In this document: in pieces, positions 44,439 through 55,051 of the stretch
Layout of the letters: each line of letters begins with the position of its first letter
Position numbering within the stretch: the first letter of the stretch is position 1
Assembly: GCA_022605405.1 (NCBI GenBank)
Contig: JABYQQ010000018.1
Location: 744,001-808,000, forward strand
Reading direction: 5' to 3'
DNA: 64,000 nucleotides
Source of the DNA: Earliella scabrosa
Taxonomy: Eukaryota; Basidiomycota; Agaricomycetes; Polyporales; Polyporaceae
Position numbers and translations under genes: made by a program
The notes under the pieces: generated by a model
Told to the model about the DNA's origin: nothing
Databases searched by the model: none
What the model saw: only the letters and a program-made list of their open reading frames with translations

Positions 44439-45784
44439 CCATGAAGCTCCTTACTTCTTCCTGCCTTCTGGTCCTCGCTGTCCTTAGCGCGGTCATAGCA
44501 GCGCCTGTATCTAAAGAGGAGCTCGCGGACATGTCGACGAAGGGATACCGTCTGCTTGATCTCAAGGAGGGGGCTGTCCCCGTCTGGAAAACCGAGGAGG
44601 AGAAGCTCGAGCTTCTCCGCGAAGGTGTCCGCTTCGTAAGTTTGGATATGTTCCTGTACATCATAAACTCCCTCTCACACGAGATTGGCCAGTTCGATGT
44701 GACCGAGGTATACGATCCCGAGGAGACCACCAACTTAAGTGAAGCCTGAGGCGTTCGCCAGGCTTGCTAGCTGTGAGTCTCATCAGTCAAACCCGTGTCC
44801 GTCTCTCACCCCCCCTTCGCAGTCCCTGCACCCTCGCACGCATCTGCCATCAACCCTATTCTATCGACGCTCTCGACATCCAACATGCAATCATACCTGA
44901 CCCAGCTGACTTCGTACAATAACCGGTACTACAGGAGCTCCAGGCGGCTAGCCAGTATATATTTGATACGCTCACCCGTGTACGTCGTTCTCACCATAGC
45001 TATTGGTTTCGTGCCTACTGATCAACTGTACGTAGGTCGCAGGTAGCCGTAACGATGTCACAGTATCCAAGTTCACGCACTCCTGGGTGCAATTCTCCGT
45101 CATCGCACGCATTCAAGGTCGGACCTCCGGACCTGTAACGATCGTCGGCGCGCACGCAACCTCAACAACCCAACCAGCGGGCGCGCGCCTGGAGCAGACG
45201 ACGATGGCTCTGGCACGGTCAACCTCATGGAGGTCTTCCGCGCGCTCGTCGCAGCCAACTACAAGCCGAACACGCCCGTCGAGTTTCATTTCTACTCGGG
45301 CGAGGAGGGTGGTCTCTTGGGGAGCCAGGCGATCGCGCGCGACTACAAGAACCGCGGCGTGGCTGTCAAGGCTTTCCTCCAGCTCGACATGACCGCGTAC
45401 TTTGCGCCCGGAACGACCGAGGTCATCTCGCTCATGACGGACTATGTCGAGTCGGGCACGATGACGTTCATCAAGCAGCTCATCAGCCAGTACTCGCGTC
45501 TGAGCTACGCAGAGGATAGCCCGGTGCGTTGCTTTCTGTGCTCGCTTCACCCACGCATCTCTGACCGATGTGGATAGTGTGGCTACGCGTGCTCAGACCA
45601 CGCCAGCTGGAACAGGCAGGGCTACCCGACGGGCATGATCTTCGAGGGACTCATGGGTAGGGGCGGCGAGAAGCCGAACATACACACCACCGGAGACACG
45701 ACGTCAGTCCGTGGCTTCTCCTGGACGCACTCCCTCGAGTTCGCGAAGATCGCGCTCGCGTTCGCGTACGAGTTGTCTGCTTGA
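44439..45784 (+). pseudogene. M28 aminopeptidase pseudogene
   Basis: A tandem paralogue of the gene at 41748 with the same exon layout: signal peptide MKLLTSSCLLVLAVLSAVIA, SHASAINPILSTLSTSNMQS, VSKFTHSWVQFSVIARIQG, SGEEGGLLGSQAIARDY, LQLDMTAYFAPG, CGYACSDHASW, ending FAKIALAFAYELSA. The frame is broken at least three times: near 44737 (before KPEAFARLAS), near 44945 (before AASQYIFDTL), and near 45155. At the last site about 10 bases are missing just after the metal-binding GAH, removing the EDS that follows and shifting the frame before GADDDGSG. It cannot make an active enzyme. Confidence 0.88.
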
Positions 45785-45867
45785 TGGGGGGAGTTAACGG
45801 TAGCCGGCGCAATGTAGCGAACCTGATATATGTCTACAACGAGCTCCGAAGACCATCTAACAGATCA

Positions 45868-46290
45868 TGCAGTCGAGTATCTGGGACGAGTACGAGAAGG
45901 GTTGAACATGATGCTCACCAACGACGAATGCCACGAGTCCCTCCCCGCCTCCACATTACCTGTCGCCGTCAGCGAACTCGAAGCATTCACCAAGGCCGCG
46001 CGCACGACGATGCGGACCGACTATGATTGCGCTCTTGCGTACATAGGCTCAAGGCGCGCGGGGACATCCGACTGGGAGCATTTGCGGACGATGGCCGAGG
46101 AAGAACGGGCCACGTTCGACACGATCTTCCTGTCCGCCTCCATGGGCGAGTGCAAGCCAGCCATAGTAATATATCAGCATGTGCTCAGTAGAAGCAATCG
46201 CTGCGTTTGGGCGGGTGGAGGCCGCAAAACGACAAGGCGTACGCGCCGTGCCATGAAGGCAGCGTGTCGGAGGTTCGATCCGACGTGCGG
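45868..46290 (+). pseudogene. HAD-domain relic related to the terpene cyclase HAD
   Basis: Begins SSIWDEYEKG, which matches TTWFEYEKG of the cyclase, then shifts frame. LTNDECHESLPASTLPVAVS, SDWEHLRTMAEEERATFDTI and ASMGECKPAIVIYQHVLSRS follow the HAD order (compare GERKPDLAFYRHVL). The motif I region and everything after motif III to IV are missing or scrambled. It is a decayed third copy of the local HAD family. Confidence 0.7.
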
Positions 46291-46374
46291 TAGGGCGTCT
46301 TACCATATCCGGAACATATCCTGTCCGCCAGCGGCTACAACTTGCGTGACGCCTCGGACACAACCACCATCAGT

Positions 46375-49052
46375 ATGAGTGCAGATGCAAACTTCAGTGC
46401 GGAAGACGAGATCGACAGGCTTAAGTCCCATTTGCAGGTGTACGAGGGTCTTATCCAGAGTCAGGCCGTGGAGATCGCATCGCTGAAGGCCGAAGTCGCG
46501 TATCTCAAGAAACAGTTGAAGACAAAGGACACGCTTGTGTCTAGATTGCAAGCAGCACACGTATGTGGTGACAGGCGACACTACAACTACATGGCTAACG
46601 CTTCCCTTGCTAACACATGTATTCAGAATCCAGAATTGACCCATGGACCTGCACGGAGTACGCCACCTACATCGGATGCTATGCGCAGCGTCGCTGGCAT
46701 GACAGACTCGGAGCACAGCCCGATCGTAGATCTAGACGTTGCAGACGCTAAAACCGCTCGCACTCAGAGTGGTACTAAGCGCGAGGCAATTGTATGCTAC
46801 GTTGATGAGCTTACTCCGTATGACAATCCTCTGAATGTTATTCTGCAGGAGTCTCCGAAGAAGCGTGTCATCTCTCCGGATCCGGATGACGCCTTTCCAG
46901 AGCATTCTCCTAATCATCATCGGGATTGGTTTCAGCAAGAACGCCCTCGGAAGAAGCCAAGGCTTGTGCCCGAAGTCGTCATACCTCGGCTTACTCCCCA
47001 CCAGTTGAAAGTCTATGGCCCCCTACCTCGCCCGCCGACTCGGACTCCTGAGGAAACGGAGAAACAAAGATTCCCTTCGACCACCACAGATGACGACTCC
47101 ATCTCTGAGCTTAGCTCCTTATCCTCGATTCCATCCGCATACTCCCGTTTCAATACTCCTGCCGGGGACCAGTCTCGAGGCCCCATTCCCACAGGACGAC
47201 CATGGTCGCATCCCCCAGAACCGGATTTCATTGGTCGACGCTCACCGTCTCGAGAACTTACATATCTTGATCACGATCCCCCTGTTGGGCCCATTGCCGC
47301 GTCTACATCAGTAAACCAGGGTCCCTCCACACAACCTTCCCAAACATCGCGTCACGATGACCGTGATGTCATGTCGACCCCGCTTCCGATACCACGCACC
47401 CGCACCAACAATGTCGTACCACGCGATGGGAGAATGAAACCATCTGCCAACCAGGGTGGTCAGCAGGTAGCTTATCCCCTTTGATCCCATACAAGACGAG
47501 CTCGACGAAACCATGACAGTCCTCCGTCAAGATAGGGATATCTTCCCAGATGCGCCCTACTTCTCCCCGACTGAATGATCCGTCAAGCTCAGGGCGACGA
47601 GTCGACCGTCTTGCGGGTATCGTACCCTTCACCGTGACCATCGACGACCCTGCTCTCCTGGACGTTGTCGTCAATAGGAAGCAGGTGGCCAACATCTACG
47701 GTGGTAGCGTGCGCCCTGTGTGCGTACAGGCCTCTGGGCGCAACTTCCTGTTTCCAAAGGTCAACTTGTGCCCCGTGCTCCCGCGCAACCCGGGAAGTCC
47801 AGGATTGATGTACCGCGCAAATCCCGAGCCTCAATGGAAGGGCGACGTGCAGACGCTCTTTGTGGGGGAACGCGACGCGGCGTTCAGGTATTGTGGAGAG
47901 TATAGACTGGCCATGAGCACGCCGCTCTCAAAGGAGGAGTATGCTGCAGCGTTGTCGAATGCTGTGAGCGCAGACGCAAGGGGTACAGTTGTCCCTAGAC
48001 TATAGCTTTTCGTCATCCAGGATTACGATTGCGCCCGAGGTTGAGCGGGTTATTGTCCCAGGGTCAAGCGGGATGTTGCCCGTTCATGTTTGCATACAAG
48101 CCCGCGATTCATCGGGATATGACCCGCCGACTATGGATTATTTGCCCGGCGTTCAGCGCTTTTTCGTCCGATCGCTCATAACATTTCTGTCCGTCCCTAC
48201 CTATATCTCCTCTTCCACTCACCGGATCGCTGAGATATCAGCGTCATTGCACTAATTATATCTTTCCGTTATGCACAAAATTATCAAAGTATGAGCAGCA
48301 TCTCAAGACGACACTCCATAGCGAGAACAGGTGGAACTCAACACGAGCGTCAACAAATGGGCGCCAGGAAGATATGTGGAGGAAAAAAGCGCTGCGGCTC
48401 AAAACTCCGAGATATTCCACTTTCGGCATGTGAAGCGCCCATGAACCCAGGATTGATCCTACGATGATGCAGAAGGAAGGAGAGCAATTGAGAAAAAGCG
48501 AATAATTTTCCTGGGCTGAGGAGGGTTGAAAGGGCTTGCACCAAAATTTTGGAGTGGAACGGACCAGTGAGGAAGGGGCTACAGGAGCCGGCGGACAGAT
48601 GGCTGATATGAGGGGACGAAAAGCTATAGTCTCTGGACAGGTGTCCATTTTGGAGCGCAGACTTGCTCCTGAAGCAAGCCATTGGGCTGATGTTGATCTT
48701 CACCGTCTAGGCTAAACTTCTGTGGGCCCAAGGGCTCGCCTCAGCGAAGCGATTTCAACCACTACGTGATCGCGTCATATCTCGGCTGGAAGCCAAGGAT
48801 CGCGAAACGATCCAGAAGGAAGCGTCGAGGGGATCTTCAGGCGGAAAGTCGAAATCTTCCCCTGTTGTCAGCGAACGTCTGGTAGCAGCCATTATGGCGG
48901 CATACGAGAAAGGGGAAGAGGTATGATATACTTCCTTTTTCATCGTTGTAATGAACTGATCGCTCGAACTACGGTAGAGGATGCTGGTGTGGAAGTTGGA
49001 ATGCGTCGGGTTTGATGAGACATTCCTGAGGAATCTCGTGAAGAAGCTATGA
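46375..49052 (+). CDS. Coiled-coil plus DUF6697-like protein, tandem copy 1
   Basis: ATG 46375. The first exon encodes a coiled coil (DRLKSHLQVYEGLIQSQAVE, then SLKAEVAYLKKQLK). A disordered middle follows with a basic motif (RPRKKPRLVPEVVIPRLT) and SPSRELTYLDHDP. After an intron comes a globular region: RVDRLAGIVPFTVTIDDPAL, GRNFLFPKVNLCPVLP, WKGDVQTLFVGERDAAFRYC, GEYRLAMSTPLSKEEYAAAL. This resembles DUF6697 of basidiomycetes, function unknown. A C-terminal helical region (FQPLRDRVISRLEAKDRETI) and KLECVGFDETFLRNLVKKL end at TGA 49050-49052. One intron (from 47964) holds a 677 bp element. The KKPR motif suggests a nuclear protein, by inference. Confidence 0.65.
47976..48652. mobile_element. 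677 bp MULE-like element in an intron of copy 1
   Basis: The direct repeat GAGCGCAGAC lies at 47966-47975 and 48653-48662. The inner ends form an inverted repeat with the shared core AGACTATAGCTTTTCGTC and TGTCC outside it. Joining the flanks restores an ordinary 55-60 nt intron (GTGAGC...CGTCTAG). A 9-10 bp duplication points to a Mutator-like non-autonomous transposon. No transposase is encoded. Confidence 0.8.
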
Positions 49053-49366
49053 GCCGAGTCGTGTTCCCGTAGGTTTTGGACAACTCACATTCCGCTTACA
49101 TCTTCCTCGACGTATGCCAGAGCCACTTGATTTCGCCTCCCGAGCAATCCATGAAGCGTGACTATGCGAGGTCCCATATTGGCCATCTCATCCGGGCCAG
49201 CCAGATGCCTAAAAGGGCCCATCGGACCGGGATGTGTGAAGTTCGTTCAAGCGAAGGGTCGGTGGGGAAGATGCCCAGATTCGGAACGATTCGAGACACG
49301 ATGCTGCAGCGCGAGCGTCAAAGATCTCCACGGTTCAGCCATTGACCACCACGCTTTGTGTATGCC
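49053..49366. other. Intergenic between tandem copies
   Basis: 314 bp spacer. No separate gene seen. Confidence 0.4.
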
Positions 49367-51267
49367 ATGGAACACACGTCTTCCGATACAGCCGATAAAC
49401 TACAGTCGCATCTACAAGTATACGAGGGACTCATCCAGAATCAAGCTGTTGAGATCGCCTCTCTCAAGGCCGAGGTAGCGTATCTCAAGAAGCAACTGAA
49501 GGCGCGAGATGACAGTGCCAGGGGGTTGCAAGCGGGACAGGTGCGTTGGTCGCAATGTATGGTGTTGATACTGCTGTTTGGGCTGACCAGATCTTTCAGG
49601 CTCAACCAGCAATTGCGTCAGGTCTTCGTCAGTCACTGAATCCCCACCCTCCATCAGTCCCTGGGAGCGCGCGTGCACCCTTCGTGATCGACGACGATGA
49701 AGACCCTGCGATTTGCCCATCCGCAAGTCATTCAAGGCTCGAAGTGATGGTAAGACTTTGATTGAATTACTCCGAAAACGAAGCCTTATTGCGCGATGCA
49801 GGTCGCGCCAAGGAAACGGCATGCTTCGCCTGGAGCGCAAACATTCCAGCGCGCCCAACATGTATCCAATCGCAGTCGAGAGGCGTTCGCTAACAAGAAC
49901 CCCCACAAGAAACCAAAACTAATACCTCAAGTGGTCGTACCTCGACTGCCCTCACAGCAGCTGAAAGCTCGTGCCGCACCGAACATGGTAAACTATGAGG
50001 AACGACGCGAAGCGGGCCCTTCATTCCAAGACGATGACGATCAATTCGAACTCTCTTCCTTGTCCTCCATTCCGTCGACACCATCCCGACCGGGCACTCC
50101 TGTTCCGAGTGCGTCGGGGATACGGCCTCGCTCACCATCCAGAGAGCTAACATACCTCGACGACGATATTAATCCAACGGCACAAGCGAAATCTTTGAAT
50201 GGACCGACATCGCGGTATTCCCCTCCGAGTCCACGGCCTAGGGCCCTTTCCATGAACAATGCCAGCACCGCCTTGTCACACCAGCCACTGGCAACGGATG
50301 TGACAAGTGCCGGCAGGGTTCTACGACGCGTTAGGGATCCGCCAACGGACGCTGGTAGCCAGCAGGTAGGAAGCTCTGTCCTTATTCTACGTATGTTAGC
50401 TCAACCCGATCGACGGCAGTCTGCTGCCATTCCACAGACAGCGCCCGTGCGCGCTGCTCCGCCGAGCGCACCTCAAGCTCCTATCGCATCCAGTTCAGGG
50501 CGACGGATTGACCGCCTCACTGACGCAGTACACCTCACCGTGACCGTCTCTAACTCCGCGCTCCTCAACGTCACTGTGAATCGCAAGCAAATGGCGAAGA
50601 TCTACGGCGGGGGCTTCCTACCGATGTGCGTCCGGACTGCCGGACGAGATTTCCTGTACCCGAAGACCAGTTTGAACCCTTTCTTACCTCCGAGGCCGGG
50701 GGCGTCGGGGCTTCTATACCGCGGAAACAACGAGCTGCAATGGAAGGGCGACCTGCAGACTCTTTTCGTTGCAGAGCGCGACGGAGAGTATAGGTATCGC
50801 GGACAGTATAAGCTCACTCCGTCCACCCCGCTATCAAAAGAAGAGTACGTCGCATTGCCTCAGAAAGTAGGCGTGCGATTGCTACCGTAGAGAGCGATAT
50901 TACTGACGATACTGTACTTCTGCTGCTGCTAGGTCAAGGTCAAGTGGGCAACAGGTATCGCCTCGAAGTCAAAGTTCAAAGTTATTCGCAATCGAATCAA
51001 GGCTAGGCTGGACGCTAAGACGCGTGGGGAGCTGGAGAAGGAAGCCGAGAAGAGGAAGTCTTCAGCGAAGAAGAAGGGTGACAATGCGAGCGAACGAGAG
51101 CTAGGAGTCATCATCGCGGCGTATGAAAGAGGTCAGGAGGTACGTTGCGCTTGCTGTGTTGTGTCCTCTGAGTCATTTATCCATCCGCGCAGACAATGCT
51201 GGTATGGGCAATGGAGTGCGTGGGCTTCGACGAGGAGTTCTCGAAGGACCTCGATAGCAAGCTATGA
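49367..51267 (+). CDS. Coiled-coil plus DUF6697-like protein, tandem copy 2
   Basis: ATG 49367 (MEHTSSDTADKLQSHLQVYE). The first exon is a coiled coil nearly identical to copy 1. Exon 2 starts AQPAIASGLRQSLNPHP and contains FVIDDDEDPA. The long third exon carries ANKNPHKKPKLIPQVVVPRL, SPSRELTYLDDD and the DUF6697-like region: RRIDRLTDAVHLTVTVSNSA, GRDFLYPKTSLNPFLP, WKGDLQTLFVAERDGEYRY, GQYKLTPSTPLSKEEYVAL. After an intron come VKWATGIASKSKFKVIRNRI and a Lys-rich stretch. The last exon ends VWAMECVGFDEEFSKDLDSK before TGA 51265-51267. All five or six exons are open. Function unknown. Tandem with copies 1 and 3. Confidence 0.7.
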
Positions 51268-51525
51268 TTGTTTTCGGACTCGGAATTGGCTCGGCACCTA
51301 CTGACCTTCACATGGCTACGCATGTGTTCAGTTGCATGTTATTTGGGATTCAATTCCAAGACAGCCTCGTTCACGTTCGAGTCCCGACGGTACTACACGG
51401 CGTCGACGAAGCGAGGTGGCGGGGGCGGCATTGCCAAAGGGGGCATGCTCCGTCGCGGGCCGGCGTCTATCTCCCGCTCGGCTCCTTGTCTAGCGACCAC
51501 CACGCGCTCGCCGCCCGTCCCGACC

Positions 51526-53299
51526 ATGGCATCCATCGCAGGCGACGAAGTCGAGAGACTCAAGTCGCATTTGCAAGTCTATGAAGGTCTATTGAAGGAT
51601 CAAGCGGCTGAAATTGCATCCCTAAAGGCGGAAGTTGCGTATCTCAAGAGGCGATTGGAGACTCAGCCCGAAGAGCTCAAGGTACGAGCCGGCGAGGTTG
51701 TTGCAAATGGTGTATTGGATACTAACATCGACGTATAGGCTGCGAACACGGCAGAGCGCTCCGCGCCTACAGCGCCGCTCACGCCGCCCGTTTCGACCGC
51801 CGGCAGTATGCACGACCCCTTTGTAATTGACGAGGACGAGGACGATGCTGGACCAAGTCGTCCCTTGGACCAGGCAACTGCCTTGAATCTGGTACGTCTC
51901 GCTCTGACAACCGTTCGCTGGCCTAGTAATAGAACTGCACTCCCCTCAGCCACCGAACGTCCCGACGAAGCGTAGCAGTTCTCCAAGCTCCAATCCTGAA
52001 GAGTTTCGTGATCCCGAGCTCACGGCCTCTCGTGCTAGGAGATGGTTCAAGGAGGAAGACAGTCCTCGAAAGAAACCGAAGATCACGCAGGACCAGGGTA
52101 TAGAGGTGTGTCGACTGACTCCGCGTCCTGCACCGATCATAGAACATTCGGAGCCCACCCCCGATCCCCCTGACTCGTATGTGCAAGATGACAGCTACCT
52201 GTCCGAGTCCCCGCTACCGTCCCTCACACCATCCAGGCCAGGCACTCCGACTGCCGCCGCCGACCAAGGGACCGTCGGTTCATCGCGTACGGATATCCTC
52301 GTGCGATCCGTATCGAGGGAGCTGAGCTACCTCGATGACGCGCCTACCACCTCGACGTCTCGTATGCCCGACTCGCAACGTGCAGGATCCTCACGGCCTC
52401 ACAGGCGTCCTGCTTGTAGGGTATCAACCAGGGATCATCACGAAGAGGTGAGGCTTCACGCAGTCAAAATATTCATCCCACATTGAAGTATGTGGAACAG
52501 CCCTCCCCCACTCATGATGTGCCCCGATCTACTGCGGAACCAGTTGACCGCCTGGTCGGCGCACGACGCTTCTTGATCGACATCGCCGACCCGTCCCTCC
52601 TCCAAGTCACCGTCAATCGCACCACAGTAGCGAACATCTTCGGCGGCGCATATATGACTACGTTCGTGCGTACGGCCGGACGCGACTTCATGTATCCTAA
52701 GCTTGCTATGAACCCCGGCCTGCCACCCGGGCCCGGCAAACCTGGGCTTCTGTACCGTCCACACGACGAAGTGGGGTGGAAGGGCGAAGTGCAGACGCTC
52801 TTCGTCGGATTACGTGAGGGAGAGTACAAGTACTACGGCCAGTACAGGCTGACGCCGGCTGCGCCCCTCACGGCGGATGAGTACCGTGAGCTGTCTGCCC
52901 AGGCGAGTCAGCTGTCCCTCGCATATTTATGCAATGCTGATCGGGGCTTGTTTCCGCAGACGCAGAAGCAATGGGCCAAGATGGTACTGGGGAAGTCGAA
53001 GCTGAAAGCTATTCGCGACCGCATCACTGCGAGACTCGGCAGGCAGCGTGAAGGAAGCGCGAACGGCGATTCGGACGAAGATTCTGCGCTGACAATCAAG
53101 CAGGTCATCCGGGCGTACAGGAAGGGCGAAGAGGTTGGTCCCCCCTCGCGGCCGTACGATCTAGCGCATAATCTCACCATGTGTTCTCGGGCAGCGGTTG
53201 GTGGTGTGGAAAATGGAATGCATCGGCTTTGACGAAGCATTCTTGACAGAACTTGTCAGCAAGGTGCGCGGCATGCGCGGTGGACAGCAAGCCCAATAA
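51526..53299 (+). CDS. Coiled-coil plus DUF6697-like protein, tandem copy 3
   Basis: ATG 51526 (MASIAGDEVERLKSHLQVYE). A coiled coil runs to YLKRRLETQPEELK, then an intron. The following exons carry HDPFVIDEDEDD and RWFKEEDSPRKKPKITQDQG, then VSRELSYLDDAP. The DUF6697-like region has PVDRLVGARRFLIDIADPSL, GRDFMYPKLAMNPGLP, WKGEVQTLFVGLREGEYKY, GQYRLTPAAPLTADEYREL. The end holds TQKQWAKMVLGKSKLKAIRD, an acidic patch (NGDSDEDS) and VVWKMECIGFDEAFLTELVS, with a tail GMRGGQQAQ absent in the other copies. TAA 53297-53299. It is the most diverged of the three. Function unknown; nuclear location is inferred from the basic motif. Confidence 0.7.
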
Positions 53300-53636
53300 T
53301 GCTATCATCGTGTCCAGGCTTAGGAGACTGGCTCGCTGCAGATAGTGCATGGCGCGATGCGAAGTCGTCTCTCGGTCACCGTAGTCTACCCCCAGAGACC
53401 ATTGTACAGTACGATTCGAGCCGTGAAATTACGGTTCAATATTCAAGCTTAGTAGTTGGCCACCATGCAAGCCGTCAATCACAGGGTTTCAAGGCTAGCC
53501 TCAACACCAATGACTTCCTGCAGCTTTGCTTCTGCACGTCTCCGGAACTCGACCAGGTGTCGTGCGCGCTTGTCGCCAGCTTCGTTCCTGAAAATATTCA
53601 GACAGAATTTCCTCAGCGCATCCGCCTGCGGATGTG
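53300..53636. other. Intergenic between convergent genes
   Basis: 337 bp, no gene seen; probably the two 3' untranslated regions. Confidence 0.4.
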
Positions 53637-55051
53637 TCAGTTCCCGGCATCAGAGGGCAGCGCGACCACTACACGTACGTCCTCGGGGAAACCCCCATAC
53701 GCTTCTACCAGCGCATCGTTGAGGCCCTTCTCGGACGCGAAATTTGGGTTGCTCAGCGCTGCCGTCAGGGTGTCGATCGCTTCCGAAGCCTTAAGCAGCA
53801 GCAGCTGTGCCTTTGCCTTCCGGTAGTAGCTGGTCCGAAAGTCAGTCTTTCGCCGACAAGAAGTCCGCATAACACGAACGCTTTCGAGTACTCTGCATCC
53901 TGCTTGATCGCTTGGTCTGCATCCTCGAGCGCTTTCTGCGCGTCCTGTCCCTCCCCAGGAAGCAAATAGGCCGCGGCGCGGTTCGCGAAGCATACCGCGA
54001 GCATCCCCTTGATTTTCTTCTCCTCAGCGTCCGTCGGCTTCTGTGCGGCCGCGTGCACAAGCTCGTCGATCGCGTCGGTGTAGTGCTGAACTGCCGCAAC
54101 GCGGTTCTTCTTTGCGAACGCCTGGTTTCCGCGCGTCTTCTCGGTCTCGGCGGTCTGGATGCCCTTAGCGACGCCCGCAATGTTCATCTCGTGGACGCCG
54201 CTGGCCACTTGTTCCTCTTCTTCTCTGCATGTGGGGTGGAAATACACGTTGAGCTCTTTCATCGCTAGCAAGCAACGGAATTTTAGCGGGACTGACGCAG
54301 TCTCTAGTCTCCAGGTGAAGGGCGCCGGGAGCGAGTCCAAGAACGGCCGGAGGTGGGGAACGTGGTCCCCAAGCTTTCGTGCGATCAGCATAAGATTTGG
54401 CAATGCAGGGCGCAGAGGCGGGACAGGCGACGCAAAGGCTTGCTTGATCGTCCTGCATGATTCGTTGAGCGTAGCTACTCCAAAGCTAAGGATGACTCAC
54501 GCACTTCAAGACAAAGTCGGAGGGAGGCAAGCCCGGCTCTGGGTAGCCCTCCGCCGCTCGGTAACAGGTCTTTTCGTCATCTGCGTTGCATAGATAAGTC
54601 AGAGGCATCGAAGAGACAGACACAGCTCCGAGAGACAGAAGGCCTACAGATGACAATCTGGAACGTCGGCTGGCTGCCCGGGAACGGGTCCGACGCTGCA
54701 CGTCCAGTACGATCCGCGAAGCCCATATGCGCGAGCTGCACGACCCAGAACGACTCCGGCTTGACGCGCAGAGACGAGTAGTCAAATGCTTCGAGATCGA
54801 CCTGGGAGGACTCCTTTGCGTCGGCAACTGCATCGAGTAACGCGTTCACGGTGTTGGGATCCTGGCGGGACAGGTGACGCATAATGTCTTCCAAGCCTCC
54901 TCCTCCGCTGTACCCGGAGAGGATATGCTAACGTCTCAGAAACAGGTCAATGCGACGTCCGTGCAAGAACAAGGCATGTCAACAGTGTGCTCACCTGGAT
55001 GGAACTCATGAGGTCTGGGGTCACCCCTGGAGGAAGGGGCCGGTTCGCCAT
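53637..55051 (-). CDS. TPR-repeat protein
   Basis: The first exon from ATG 55051 reads MANRPLPPGVTPDLMSSIQ, and after a GTGAGC...GTTAG intron continues HILSGYSGGGGLEDIMRHLS, in frame. KPESFWVVQLAHMGFADRTG follows. The C-terminal half holds three TPR-like units: TEKTRGNQAFAKKNRVAAVQ with HYTDAIDELV, MLAVCFANRAAAYLLPGEGQ with ALEDADQAIKQ, and YYRKAKAQLLLLKASEAIDT. It ends EAYGGFPEDVRVVVALPSDA-GN and a stop at 53637. This clamp-like arrangement of three TPRs is seen in co-chaperones that hold Hsp70/Hsp90 tails, but the family was not identified. Probably cytosolic. Confidence 0.7.

Noticed and set aside
46255..46280. tRNA-like B box (GGTTCGATCC within a short stem)
   Set aside because: No matching A box or acceptor stem at the right distance, the loop geometry is wrong, and the stretch lies in the HAD relic.
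48256..48703. Minus-strand ORFs of 117-130 codons
   Set aside because: They lie inside the 677 bp transposon, overlap each other in different frames and carry no motif.
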